The translations under genes and the position numbers were made by a program. The notes under the pieces are model-generated. The model did not search any database. It saw nothing but the letters and a program-made list of their open reading frames with translations, and had not been told where the DNA came from. Source: Zelopaecilomyces penicillatus (lineage: Eukaryota > Ascomycota > Sordariomycetes > Hypocreales > Pseudodiploosporaceae). From it: a stretch of DNA of 64,000 nucleotides. Of this stretch, positions 55,101-60,014 are shown piece after piece (positions within the stretch are counted from its first letter, which is position 1; every line of letters starts with the position of its first letter). The stretch covers positions 6,076,001 to 6,140,000 of the forward strand of contig VCCP01000003.1 in the NCBI GenBank assembly GCA_005765155.1, given 5' to 3'.

Positions 55101-55498
55101 CTACTATTCTGGGTCAGATATTTGCTACTGGCCCAGTTGAGCCCTTTATCCACATACAGAGTGGCGTCCCCGTCCCTGAATTCTGGGAAATCGTCAACTC
55201 CGAGCTTGAGATACCTTGCAGGGGGGTATCCTGGGATGAGTGGATTAAGCTCGCGGTGGAGTCTATGGAGGCTATTGGAGATACACATCCCCTCTGGCCA
55301 GTACAAAGCTTTCTAGGTCGCCTAGGATGGTCTGACCCGTCTATACCAGAGGCAAATGATCTTCAAAGTCGCAAAGTAGTAAAAGAGGCGGTGAAAAGAA
55401 ATGTGCAATACCTTACTCGTATTGGATTCATCTCGTCATCGCCTGAAAGTAGGCCAGACAACGTCTCTGATCAGGCAATCAAGCGTATACATAGATAG
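37193..55498 (+). CDS. Six-carrier nonribosomal peptide synthetase with terminal reductase
   Basis: A single uninterrupted ORF encodes 6101 residues. Domain order by motifs: a remnant of an adenylation C-terminal subdomain (about 5-112), carrier T0 (Ser183), then five C-A-T modules with carrier serines 1275, 2359, 3452, 4548 and 5641, and a thioester reductase (about 5720-6100). All five C domains keep HHxxxDG, and all five A domains keep LFTSGSTG-x-x-KG. There are no epimerase, methyltransferase or thioesterase domains. The enzyme would join five amino acids to whatever T0 carries and release the chain reductively as an aldehyde or alcohol. Pocket residues (see modules) resemble peptaibol synthetases. 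The ATG at 37193 is 5 codons before another ATG. No introns are needed. Neighbours include no regulator or transporter. An alternative is a 5'-truncated descendant of a longer synthetase. Confidence 0.96.
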   Translation: MDHLKMDQATLESYLIESSEITHAKIINVAEAGDEPSWIAALVVEKGLDVADSQASLIVKKARKYLLKKLTKLHGEAGKTLMPKKWVILDTIPTTSCGDINENALRRQLTGAGSPLEGLSSREKRQRVAEEQLSRQSNSGCSEDERPTLETELVLSFLWGQILRIQPQTIRRTDSFLRLGGDSITAVELCSLAESFGITLTAASIMQNPQLHLMSAAVTLDDSNNAKEPDPFSLSSIETIEMVKKEIREGCGLSNDQTIQDVYPCTTLQEGFMALALKQPGSYITRQVYRLPENVDTVRFKAAWERTVEKCSCLRSRIALVGNSVVQALVSNDVIWEDTNETTDIRSFIDEVRTIEMSYQTRLCRYGLIRQRDGTSYFVWIIHHAVFDGLTARIILDTLHRVYHGLEPGPLRPYSSFIQYTRSLDVEATKAYWQDELRGAKQALFPRASHRLTQPGASSGRVLKKTFPFPTDLQISVSRATIIRAAWALLLGRYCDTDDVCFGTTVSGRQAPVAGASHMPGPMIATVPIRLHLDLGKRISEFLQDIQAGASAMVIHEQYGLQNIAKLGDDARDACDFSNLLVIQPEKHLNSMFQGSKQELLLHGSAEQALSAEAMENYFNYPLVMQVRLLEDQIELDATYDSGRLEEAQIDALFYQLNHIVQQLLVPGEALVQSISVSGPWDVEQSQLLNQDQPQIRETCIHHLIEEQAQLRPDDMAICAWDYKLTYLELNQAANRLASYLVNQHGIKTEDLVHVCFSKSAWYFVAILAINKAGAAWVPLDPSHPVQRLQQIMSQTRGQLTLISPENREIFSSMGSNVLEVSSDLDRTLKDSDLGLHGPESSVSHTNAAYVLFTSGSTGTPKGFVMEHSAVSTSQTAIASRLGLTPDVRMLQFAAFAFDLSIGEIIAPLISGACVCIPSDETRMNDLANFISDTEVNWAFLTPSFVRTLKPEEVPGLKLLLLAGEAVSRDILDVWFGKLRLINGWGPAETCVFSTLHEWESVDESPLTIGRPVGGCCWVVDPNDPQHLAPIGTLGEVVIQGPTLLREYLNDPERTAATSVTNLPDWAPRSDKQYWNRFYKSGDLCSYNEDGTLEFSSRKDTQVKIRGLRVELGEIEYHIRNSLPGAHQVAVDVMKSDTGSSLVSYICFSDQYQTADRTSKEHMFLSMSSDMKTQFSEMVGRLGVVLPTYMVPSLYIPCRYMPFIASTKLDMKLLRQTVSELNEVDLRMYSLVDDVKRPPETESEIIMQTLWSNLLQVPKESIGRDDSFLRLGGDSIAAIYLVSAARDAGISLTVKDIFDDPRLFKVASKIARVQNTTTRMNQVKPFSLISEKLRYFIQSDSARKQFGLLSGQAVEDAYPCTPLQEGLMALTAKQPGSYISKYFYRLSGSVDVTSFKFAWEKSVELFAPLRTRILLDGGQAIQYIVSRDVAWENTQGQSLTSFQKAIPQMKIGYGTRLSRFALVEDGDQIWFAWIIHHAVNDGWSMRIVLDTVFKMYAAVSNLTPYANFINYLQNDVNNEAAREFWQSRLQGAQRASFPPTHARSTSDEALVRVVDREISFASAADASITMATILRAAWAIVLGRYSDSNDVCYGATISGRQAPLAGLLNTPGAVIATVPVRVQLDTRQTVLEFLQGLQSHALETIPYEQYGLANISKLSPDCKEACDFNSLLVIQPKEQESKIFNKKNGIFALSGNEDDLMKDAMNNYFNYPLVMLSYMSEDAVKQRFLYDPAVLSKGQVQAMSHQFDFVVQQLLKNHTQMLGEISVASEWDRQHAIESSKLQPATESCIHWSITDQIEKRTDEPAIASWDGDLTYRELGMLTSRLASNLQELGVGPEVLVPFCFDKSIWAIVTMVAIEMAGGALVPLDPAAPVARLRSIIEDTNAKLIMCSPSHAEKLKEIGVSLFVVSEATVHDLPATRIVQSSVKPQNTCVVLFTSGSTGKSKGMMISHNSICSSSDAYGDKLDIGLGTRVFQFSAYTFDVGILDVLVTLMRGGCICVPSEHDRINNLAGAINDLNANWVFLTPTVADMLIPAAVPHLKTICLGGEAITKKSADRWKGYSSIHGLYGPAEASICAWNSQILTSDSSTNLGVPLSSAFWVVEPNNPERLAPVGCIGELIIQGPMLARGYLNVDEKTAANWMEDMQYSWLPQDASSRAYRTGDLVRHNADGTYEYIGRKDHQIKIRGQRVELGEIEHCIASSLPSARQVMVDICNRANTITLVAYICFSDQTRQISDAEGDLSDIFVPQTTQLRDTFSTLTSQLNILLPQYMVPTHFITCLYMPLNGSAKLNRKMLASALTSLSETRILAYTLPGSNEYREPETAMETSLQNIWATTLDISVESIGRDSNFLRLGGDSITAIYSVMAAAEIGISFSVKDIFDDPRLWKVATKATHTTVNTLQTVTEPFSLVSTDSKHWVTSKDVRTACGLTTNHIVEDAYPCTSFQEGLMTMAIKQPGSYIAKHVYQIPEHVDRQRLVDAWEQTIQAYSVLRTRIILEGSSSMQIVLKDDISWDNTENLTLSSYLELIQGTEMEYQSRLCRYGLIEEMSGARYFVWTIHHTLFDGWTMQIILKSLQQLYHKQSLSSSRNYSEFVKYAGTIDAGAASEYWSAQLKNAQRAAFPPSASSESANVTRIVRKKIQLPNISNFSITKPSLLRASWAIVLARYSEMADICFGATISGRQAPVPGIADIAGPTVATVPVRVNLDKSQSVVDFLQYIQSQASEMVAYEQFGLQNIAKLGSTEKDACDFSSLLVIQPGHILQVPDNDSKAILMSSSLSSTMDDEELIQNYFSYPLVVQGVIHADCVEILLIYNSTLLSEGKIVTLSHHFEHVSQQLASASESTLALGEISVAGPWDLDQCIQANSEEPEIIESCIHELIEAQTAKQPMAPAINAWDGTFSYSELDQAANRLAHHLVNDHKVLPGDLVHVCFERTIWYFVAIFAINKAGGAWVPLDPSHPSKRKQQIVSQTHAKLALVCSKNTSKCDDLGLQILEVNPSLDEELANKSIPSEKRPQVKVSPSDAAYVLFTSGSTGTPKGVVIEHRSVCTSQTALSKRLGLTPDVRLLQFASFVFDFSIGEIMSALISGACLYVPSEYTRMNDLAKYICEMDINWAFLTPAFARTLKPTDIPCLELLLVGGEASSHDLFTTWFGNARLIQAWGPTETCVISTLHEWKSATESNLTIGSPVGGFCWIVDPEDATKIAPVGTLGELVVQGPTLLREYLSDPKRTKDAVVEDLPEWAPYRDQQHWNRFYKSGDLCYYNTDGTIEFSTRKDTQVKIRGLRVELGEVEHQLRHCIPSLQHVVVDIFTSDTGPNLAAYICFNSETHALGVGEKNNVFLPLDDVRELVVTAVGQLTGLLPDYMIPTLFFPCAFMPIVTSTKLDRRSLNSLASALDQSQLAAYSPVLEGQIREPVTPMERRLRRIWAEMLNLPISSIGRDSNFLRIGGDSIAAIHLGTISREDGILITVKDVFDDPRLLAVAAKAVSLDVERQTEGSIPRFGLLTSEVRAYANSSDIKKAWGITAQQTVEDAYPCTHFQEGLMALSTKQPGSYMAKYVYRLSKRVNVSQFKEAWETTLQRCPVLQTRIILVDGQAVQIIVNNSISWDTIENKGLQASIKHMQALEMTYGSSLCRYSLIEDEENHYFLWTIHHAIHDGWTVRLVLNQLNSLYRGVESEPLGSYSKFIKYCSDADTHDSFQYWKKQLRNAQKASFPPVPANPSKSAKVTRIVKKKISFSAYKDTSITRATILRAAWAMVLAHYCDSEDITFGTTVSGRQASVPGLETMAGPMITTVPVRVRFSKQQNLPKFLQSIQTQANEMVPFEQFGLQNITKISPSIKEACDFSSLLLVQPMQYFGSGGVDGGDDILVYHNTDGYEEEMMQNYFSYPLVIQGFLYTEEVELLLIYDSSILADMQVEALSHYLEHVIEQLMGQEKPSIGEISLASSWDIQQVVEWNKEDTEIFDACVHQLIERQAMIQPDALAIQAWDGELTYHQLNSAANRLAHHLHELYKIKPDDLIHVCIEKSLWYIVAILAINKAGAGWVPLEPSHPIQRMQNIVEQTGSKLILTSASHASTCRVLVPNVIEVGCILDEMLQMNLDSTTSLRGPKSTVKSSNIAHVLFTSGSTGVPKGLVLEHRAVCTSQTAIFKSLGMTPDVKMLHFASCVFDLSIGEIIGPLVSGACICIPSEEVRLNSISNYIQEMQITWALLTPSFARTMNPKTVPNLQLLILAGEPLGRDVFEMWFSDNLRLVNGWGPAETCVFSSLHEFKSLDESPLTIGRPIGGFCWIMNPENTNELAPVGTLGEVIVQGPTLLREYLSNPERTKDAIINQLPTWTPRRSVAHWNRAYKTGDLGSYNPDGTILYAGRKDTQVKIRGLRIELGEVEHHIKTLLPGVRQVAVDVFHNEGGSTLATFICFNDDASADVEQADAMDIFLEISTELQQQLKATLGHLAMLLPSYMVPTLFFPCQYMPLITSTKLDRKTLKNLAASLDHEKLSAYALNETDIRAPETPMEIRLQALWSRLLNIPANSIGRDSNFLRIGGDSIACIHLVTMARDDGISLFVKDIFDDPRLLAVAEKAVDDVGPSDFDEIIEPFSLLPDPSQEAAIGDAAREQYALSSGSSELNDLIVEDAYPCTPFQEGLMTLSVKHPGSYIAKYAYRIPQYVDIARFKDAWEQTLVLCPNLRTRIILLDDICLQTVVTNDNIWASAQNNGLSSTIIASRSLEMTYGSPLCQFTLVEEEGKYYFVLSMHHAIFDGWSNRVIFDTLDSLYNQQEAVHPQSYNRFIKYASEIDKEASADYWRTELQDAKQAAFPEASKSRNSNRSGVTKVLEKFIEVPPIKDTSITKATIFRAAWALVLARYSDTDDICFGTTVSGRQAPVHGVTEMPGPMVATIPVRVKLDRTQDIPAFLQSIQNQASEMVAHEQYGLQNIGKLGEDIKEACDFTSLLIIQPLEQLFHQNDDELLVPLDHDSEKNELVQNYFTYPLVVQGHISQDLIKLVLIYDSDILSQAKMEALSHHFDHVMQQLSQQETMSLDTQAISSSYDVETSINYNAEIPEIIDSCIHKLVERQVTLRPDAPAICAWDGEFTYDQLDKAANRLAHYLIENGAKTGDLIHVCFEKTAWFFVAILAINKSGGTWSPLDPSHPKERLRQIISQTKAKMALVSSKQAAIVIDLVEVVIVVSADLDEQLFEADSSSIAPVCKISPRDAAYVLFTSGSTGVPKGFVMEHKSVCTSQTAIAKRLGFTSDVRMLQFAAFVFDLSIGEIIATLISGGCICVPSEEQRSQGIADFINTMQINCAFLTPSFIRTLSPDEIPSVELIVLAGEAVPRDVFETWCGAVRLVNGWGPAETCCFSTLHEWKSIEESSLTIGKPVGGFCWIVDAENPHRLAPIGTAGEIVIQGPTLLREYLDDPEKTNSSIISPLPEWAPCPDPDNWTRLYKTGDLGFYNPDGTIQYLSRRDTQVKIRGFRIELAEIEHQIMRDSSVNMVVVDVLQRASGPLLCAFVLFNDTQTNPDTGLNSCLLESSDNMRERFSEIASHLSSQLPSYMVPEYYIPVRHLLYNTSGKLDRKSLLNQTADISLDKLKTYSISQSSPFRSCTSDLEIWIRAQWAQIFSLPAEEISTEENFYHLGGDSIKIVTLSKAVRTKFNVKLGASILNSKRTTIRTIAKNIEEIQAGVSQESNGINLMAKITAVADEAWAQKPQNLMTSPLTTLPPLASVFLTGATGYLGTEILRQLVRSQSIGRVITLVRASSDMEGFDRIKRTASITGWWRDDDRDKIEVWLGDLAKSRLGLDASQWARLGGRSKSATNIDAFVHNGAVVNWHADYDKLASANIDSATALARLASTSPVHAKLVFVSGGAPSDPRNDQSVNARHLAAGSGYVQTKFVAEGIIHKITERLPIEQNRISSVKPGRIIGASDNPVANTDDFIWRIVATAAGIQAYPLESEQDWVTIGDVSAVGATILGQIFATGPVEPFIHIQSGVPVPEFWEIVNSELEIPCRGVSWDEWIKLAVESMEAIGDTHPLWPVQSFLGRLGWSDPSIPEANDLQSRKVVKEAVKRNVQYLTRIGFISSSPESRPDNVSDQAIKRIHR
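37205..37530 (+). other. NRPS: orphan adenylation C-terminal subdomain
   Basis: Residues about 5-112 look like only the last part of an adenylation domain: HAKIINVAEAG, then LMPKKWVILDTIPTTSCGDI in the place of the usual MVP-x6-LP-x-SGK-x-DRKAL. The catalytic lysine position (SGK) is occupied by CGD. The large N-terminal subdomain with the ATP-binding motifs is absent, so this piece cannot activate an amino acid. Confidence 0.75.
37620..37860 (+). other. NRPS: starter carrier domain T0
   Basis: Carrier motif SFLRLGGDSITAVEL with the phosphopantetheine serine at residue 183. No functional adenylation domain precedes it, so it must be loaded in trans or stay empty. Confidence 0.9.
37960..41130 (+). 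other. NRPS module 1 (C-A-T), Aib-like pocket
   Basis: C1 starts DVYPCTTLQEG and has IIHHAVFDG near residue 383. A1 has LFTSGSTGTPKG near 851. Aligned by hand to GrsA numbering, the pocket residues are D-L-G-F-L-A-G-V-F plus the invariant K. From memory this is the type reported for alpha-aminoisobutyrate (Aib) modules of peptaibol synthetases. The carrier Ser is 1275. Confidence 0.75.
41255..44380 (+). other. NRPS module 2 (C-A-T), divergent, Pro-like pocket
   Basis: C2 has IIHHAVNDG near residue 1475. A2 has LFTSGSTGKSKG near 1936. Its pocket reads D-V-L-F-C-G-L-I-C plus K, clearly unlike the other four modules and close to what I recall for proline modules of peptaibol synthetases. The carrier Ser is 2359. 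Confidence 0.7.
44500..47670 (+). other. NRPS module 3 (C-A-T), aliphatic pocket
   Basis: C3 has TIHHTLFDG near residue 2559. A3 has LFTSGSTGTPKG near 3029, and its pocket reads D-F-G-F-L-G-A-V-I plus K, suggesting Val, Ile or Leu. The carrier Ser is 3452. Confidence 0.7.
47780..50950 (+). other. NRPS module 4 (C-A-T), Aib-like pocket
   Basis: C4 has TIHHAIHDG near residue 3653. A4 has LFTSGSTGVPKG near 4123, and its pocket reads D-L-G-L-I-A-G-V-F plus K, a small variation on module 1. The carrier Ser is 4548. Confidence 0.7.
51090..54240 (+). other. NRPS module 5 (C-A-T), Aib-like pocket
   Basis: C5 has SMHHAIFDG near residue 4754. A5 has LFTSGSTGVPKG near 5219, and its pocket reads D-L-G-F-V-A-G-C-F plus K. 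The carrier (Ser5641) has a different motif, NFYHLGGDSIKIV, as expected for the carrier that meets the reductase. Confidence 0.7.
54340..55495 (+). other. NRPS: terminal thioester reductase domain
   Basis: An NAD(P)H-dependent short-chain-type domain. The nucleotide-binding motif is VFLTGATGYLGTEILRQL, and the catalytic pair sits in GYVQTKFVAE (YxxxK). It releases the chain as an aldehyde (two electrons) or alcohol (four electrons). Peptaibol synthetases end the same way to make C-terminal amino alcohols. Confidence 0.92.
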
Positions 55499-55696
55499 AT
55501 TAGCGTCATAGTAAAAAGTGGCGAAGAGAAATAGAAGACAACGTTGTGAGGTAGCATAGATCTAGTTTAACGAAGATAGATGTCAAGTTAATTGGCTATA
55601 TAATAAAGCAAACTTCTATCAGATTATGATCCGGTGTGTTCCAGTCCCTCCATCGTCTGTCTTCAAATAATATCCTGTAGAGCCCTTTCCATGTGC

Positions 55697-57621
55697 TTAT
55701 GATCGCTTAGGAATACTCTTTGTCGTGTTCAATCGGCGTTCCACATTGGCGCGGCCGTTGACAAAGTCGGGATACCCTAACGTCAACTCGATGCCACCGA
55801 AAAGAATGCGGTCCACGTCCTCAACGCCTAGCATAAAACTATTCAGTCGCAGATTAGCATAATGCGTCACAGTTTAGAGGTGTAGTACAGCAAGTCATGA
55901 CTTGCCTATGATCCTGGTTACCAACTTCGTACTTCCACGAGCCGAAGCGACCACGGGACAAAATATCCTTGTCCTGGAGATAAGGCAGGATCTCAGCCAG
56001 CGCAGCATCGCGGTCTAGATGTGGGGTAGGATATCCGTGATCAAAGCGACGGACGTATGTGCTCACGATCTCATCTTCGGGGTCTAGTAACTCAGTGTTG
56101 ATGAGGCCCTGGATGCAGTCCTCAAGAAGAGTTTCGTGGTTTACAGGTTTGTAGGACGACTCGGAAACTTCGAGCATGAGGGACCAGTATGGTCCTGGCT
56201 GGGCAGCATATGACTTTGGCTGCCTACCATTAGCAATTTGTTTCGTTGCAAGTTTAACATTTTCGTCTGGCTGATTATGTGGTGAGTAGTTGGAGAAGAT
56301 GGTGGCGCGGTAGAAGGGACAGTTATCCTCAGCAAAGTACAGCTATGTATGACATTAGACTCAGTCTCGGAGTATTTGGTGCAGAGTTAGATGTAGCTCA
56401 CCCAACACTTATCGCCGATGCGCTCGGGGCGTTTTCCACGGATGCCAACTCCAATTACATTGGTGGAGGAGTAGAACAAAGGTTTGCACATCTGCTGGAG
56501 ATTGGTGTCGCCCATCGTTTCAGCGAGGTGGTCGACGGCCATAGTTGAGATCAATGAGCCGTACTTGACAATGGTGCCTGCAAATCATACTGGTGAGTAG
56601 GAAATAACTTCAAAGTAGGGATTAGACCGACCATCTTTCAGGAAAACTTTCTTCGCGTTAGCATCAACCATCGTCACAGTAGCATGCTCGCCAAAGCTAG
56701 TCTTCTTCTTCTCCAATGTGTTGGCGACGGCGATCCAAATGCCGCCAGTCCCCCCACGCGCCGGGAAGCGAAATGTAGCATTGGGTCCCCAAGGTCCAGC
56801 GACCTTGTTGAGAACTGCGTTCGATGTGAGAAGTTTGACGTTGGGAGCGGCGACTCGCTCTCCAAGCCATGTCGCGTTCATCTAAACAGCAACAAAGTAA
56901 GTGTTAGAACGAAAAAGTTGTAATTATGTGCAATAAAAAGAGAAAACGGAAAGCTTTACCATGGTAGTGGGAACGGCCCAAACTTTGAAGTTGTATGGAC
57001 GCATAAAGATCTCCGTCAGACGCTCTCCCAAATTCCTGATATTCCACTCATCAAAGTTCTTAGGCTTGTCAGACGGGTCACGGCCACGGGCCTGCAGCGA
57101 AGCTTCTATAACTCCCTCTAGGCATTTCGTTTGCTCTTTTTGAGGCAAAGCAGCGATACTGTTCTGGAAAGGGTAAGCAACCCATTGGCCCTGGTAGCGG
57201 CAGTACGAGATGCGCTTGTGGGTGTACCAGTCGTCGGGTTTCGGCAGGGCCTCGTTGAGGCAGTCGTCGAAGTAGCTGTAATGTGAGAAGATGACATGTC
57301 CGCCAACATCAAATAGCTAGATATGTGGCATCCATGTCAACAAAGAATAGATACGGAAAAGGGATGGCCAGACAACCTACGAAGCCTTCGGCAGTGACGT
57401 CTGTGGATGCAAGACCACCGGGCGTCTCATTAGTGTCGACAATCAGCCACGAGGCGCTGTTCTTTCATCACATAATGTTAGCGACTATCGAAAATCCCGA
57501 GAACCACCATGTTCGGATTCGTGTCGGGAAATAAACGCACCAATTGCTGAAGGCGTTTGGCAGCACCCAAGCCAGTTGGCCCGGCGCCAATCACCAAGAC
57601 ATCGATTTCACTGTTCTTCAT
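55697..57621 (-). CDS. glf: UDP-galactopyranose mutase
   Basis: Seven minus-strand exons (57621-57541, 57461-57381, 57316-56960, 56881-56632, 56577-56402, 56342-55906, 55838-55697) add up to exactly 507 residues, close to the 510 of the Aspergillus enzyme. This flavoenzyme converts UDP-galactopyranose to UDP-galactofuranose for fungal cell-wall glycans. Motifs: FAD-binding DVLVIGAGPTGLGAAKRL at residues 7-24, ETPGGLAST, GGHVIFSHY, MRPYNFKVWAVPTTM, WLGERVAAPN, RFPARGGTGGIW, NCPFYRATIFSNYSP, and RRFDHGYPTP with GRFGSWKYEVGNQDHSF near the end. The sixth intron begins GC, not GT (AG|GCAAGT). It converges on the NRPS with 198 bp between stop codons. It is likely a housekeeping neighbour. Confidence 0.97.
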
Positions 57622-58151
57622 ATTAACGTATACCCAAACAATCATCAACGAGGAAGACCCTCACAGTTGTTGACTGCCCATGGTTGGAGAAATGGAGCGC
57701 GTGTTGCGCAGGGTAAACACCGCAGAGAAAATCGCAAGCAGAGTACATCTACGAAGAGGGGAACAGCGTTTTTTGTAAATGCATCAAAAACACATGGGTG
57801 ACTTGAGTACCCAACAACTGAAAGACCCCTGCACAAGCTGACCCCATCATAGATATATAATTTCTCTACTGATGAATGAACTCACTCTATTGCATATCTT
57901 GAGTTGTAGGGTTCCTTTGTATGTACCCTGCGTTGGTCGTGTTGGTTTGTTCCTCCCAAAAGAAAAATGAGACTATTGTTGGCTCTGCCAATCCACCATT
58001 GAGTGCTGTGAGTGATGACAAAACACTGACTGTCGACTCTACTAGCTAGTTATGAATGAGTGCCTTGCAGGCGCTGTCAAGGGGAAATAACATGAGGGTG
58101 AAGATGGAGTATAAAGGAGAGAATCATGTATGACGGTCGCTTGATGTACTC
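57622..58151. other. Intergenic region, mutase promoter
   Basis: 530 bp between the mutase start and the 3' end of the next minus-strand gene. The ORFs there overlap the mutase first exon in other frames. No motif is seen. Confidence 0.55.
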
Positions 58152-60014
58152 TTATATTGAGTTGCAACGTCTTATCATGGAACTTGCCATCCAACGACCT
58201 ATCTTGGTATCAATGGTCAAACCCACTGTCGAACGCCCATCTTCCTCCGCATCAACACTTTCATCGTCTTCCGAATCGAAATCATTAATCCACTCGTGAT
58301 GATAAATATCTCGCTCCGCCACAGTGAACCCAGTCATCTCTCGCATCCAGGTAAACACATTACGAGTAACTACCTCGGAAAGATCCCTATCCCGATCCAA
58401 CAGCCTATAGTCCACTTCAATCGCGCTAGCTTCATTCTGCGGTTTATGGGCTATGTAACCACTAGGCATTACAGATATGGGTCCTGTTGTTTGTGTGTGC
58501 TTTCTGCCCCCCACGCAATTCCATTTGAGCGACAAGAACTGAAGATCATGACTACCTGAACAATTTATGTGAAGCTGAACACCAAGCTCGGTGTCTCTGA
58601 TCGCTGTATCTCCCAGGGGAGGGTATGGGTACATTGGGGGAGATTCTCGGGACGGTTCTTGAGTCCAAAACATTAGTCGGCACTCATCAGCCCGTGAGAT
58701 TGAACTTGAGTCGTGGTGTACCGGAGACACTGGTTCCTGAATGAAACTCAGAAGGGTGCCAGTCCAGGCCGCTTCGTGAAGATCAATGGTATTAAAATGA
58801 AGGAGATGGGAGGTGCTCTGTAAAAAGCTCTTGTGTACGCCTGTGATGATCCCTCCAAGCCAGAGATACGAAATATGAGGATTGCGATCAAAGAACATAC
58901 GAGCCAATACGTGGAGGCTCTTAGTTCCCTTTGATTGCAACACAGCCATGGTGCCTTGCAGCCATGCACCACAGGCATTGGCCGGTATGTTCGGCTCGTA
59001 AAAGATGCTGCCCAGAACGGATTTCATACCACGAGCGTTGGCGCTTAGGGTTAGGAGTCTGTCAAACTGGCGTGCGTAGGCTTTCCCAGACAGTAAAGCT
59101 TCAGGTGCTCCTATGGCTGTCGACTTCCTGCAGAGTCCTCTAGGTGCGTGAAGCATAACCTTTCTGTTGTCTAGTTTGGCTAAAGGTAGAAGCAGTGCGG
59201 CGGCAAGTGCTGCCCTGTTCTGGGAGTTGGCGTTGTGGAGTGTAGAATATTGTTCGATATACTTCAAAGCTGTTTCAAAAGATGCTGCGGACGTTGCATG
59301 GGAGTTTGTCTCACTCACAGAACCGGTTATGGAAATCCCCACGTTGTCCAACTGCTTTGTCACACTCCAGGGCGAAAGACGTCGCCATCGGTCATGAGGT
59401 AGGGCTGCCTTCCATCCCTCTCCTGGCACAAGGACAGCTGCCCACCATCGAGCTGCCTCACTAGTAATATTCCCCAAGTCAACTACCATGTGTTGGCCGC
59501 CTTCGATAACTTCGTTGGAGACTGGATAGCCTATCCAAGGGGCCTGGCTTGTGGTGTATTCCAGCGGAGAGGCGCGTGGAATGATCTCCGCCCATCTTGC
59601 AGACAGGGCGTATGCCCAGGCGAGCATCAGAACTACAAGATAGCCATCATCTCTACCAAACCACTCAGAGAACGATAGATCCGGACTATTTGCAATGACG
59701 ATTGATGTGGGTTGCCCAATTGTCGCCACCATCCGGAAGGTAAGCTCGAATGGAGGAACATCGCAGTTTGCATCAGAAGATATCCATGTAGATTTGGCAG
59801 TCACTAAACCAGAATCGTCTGGTTCCAACCCCACAGGAAAGGCAGGATGATGAGGGAAAAGACGTTCCCATTCAAGATATGTTGGTGGCAAGGCGCCATT
59901 GCCTGCAGCGCCGGGCCATAGCTTGTACCAAGTTCGATAACCCCGTTTGTAGAATGCCTTGAACGTGTCATCTGTTGTAGGTCGAAGGGCGTCTTCCAAC
60001 TCGGTACGAGTCAT
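58152..60014 (-). CDS. Hypothetical fungal protein, 620 residues
   Basis: A long single-exon ORF on the minus strand. It has no signal peptide; one possible hydrophobic segment (GYLVVLMLAWAYALSARW, about residues 140-157) is probably buried. Notable stretches are AFYKRGYRTWYKLWPGAAGNG near the start, ASPLEYTTSQAPWIGYP, a conserved-looking WWAAVLVPGEGWKAALPH near 190, and an acidic segment NDFDSEDDESVDAEEDG near the end. The pattern is familiar from hypothetical proteins of many Hypocreales, but I recognise no domain and assign no function. The gene is intact, with coding-like composition, and lies two genes from the NRPS. Confidence 0.82.
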   Translation of the reverse strand: MTRTELEDALRPTTDDTFKAFYKRGYRTWYKLWPGAAGNGALPPTYLEWERLFPHHPAFPVGLEPDDSGLVTAKSTWISSDANCDVPPFELTFRMVATIGQPTSIVIANSPDLSFSEWFGRDDGYLVVLMLAWAYALSARWAEIIPRASPLEYTTSQAPWIGYPVSNEVIEGGQHMVVDLGNITSEAARWWAAVLVPGEGWKAALPHDRWRRLSPWSVTKQLDNVGISITGSVSETNSHATSAASFETALKYIEQYSTLHNANSQNRAALAAALLLPLAKLDNRKVMLHAPRGLCRKSTAIGAPEALLSGKAYARQFDRLLTLSANARGMKSVLGSIFYEPNIPANACGAWLQGTMAVLQSKGTKSLHVLARMFFDRNPHISYLWLGGIITGVHKSFLQSTSHLLHFNTIDLHEAAWTGTLLSFIQEPVSPVHHDSSSISRADECRLMFWTQEPSRESPPMYPYPPLGDTAIRDTELGVQLHINCSGSHDLQFLSLKWNCVGGRKHTQTTGPISVMPSGYIAHKPQNEASAIEVDYRLLDRDRDLSEVVTRNVFTWMREMTGFTVAERDIYHHEWINDFDSEDDESVDAEEDGRSTVGLTIDTKIGRWMASSMIRRCNSI

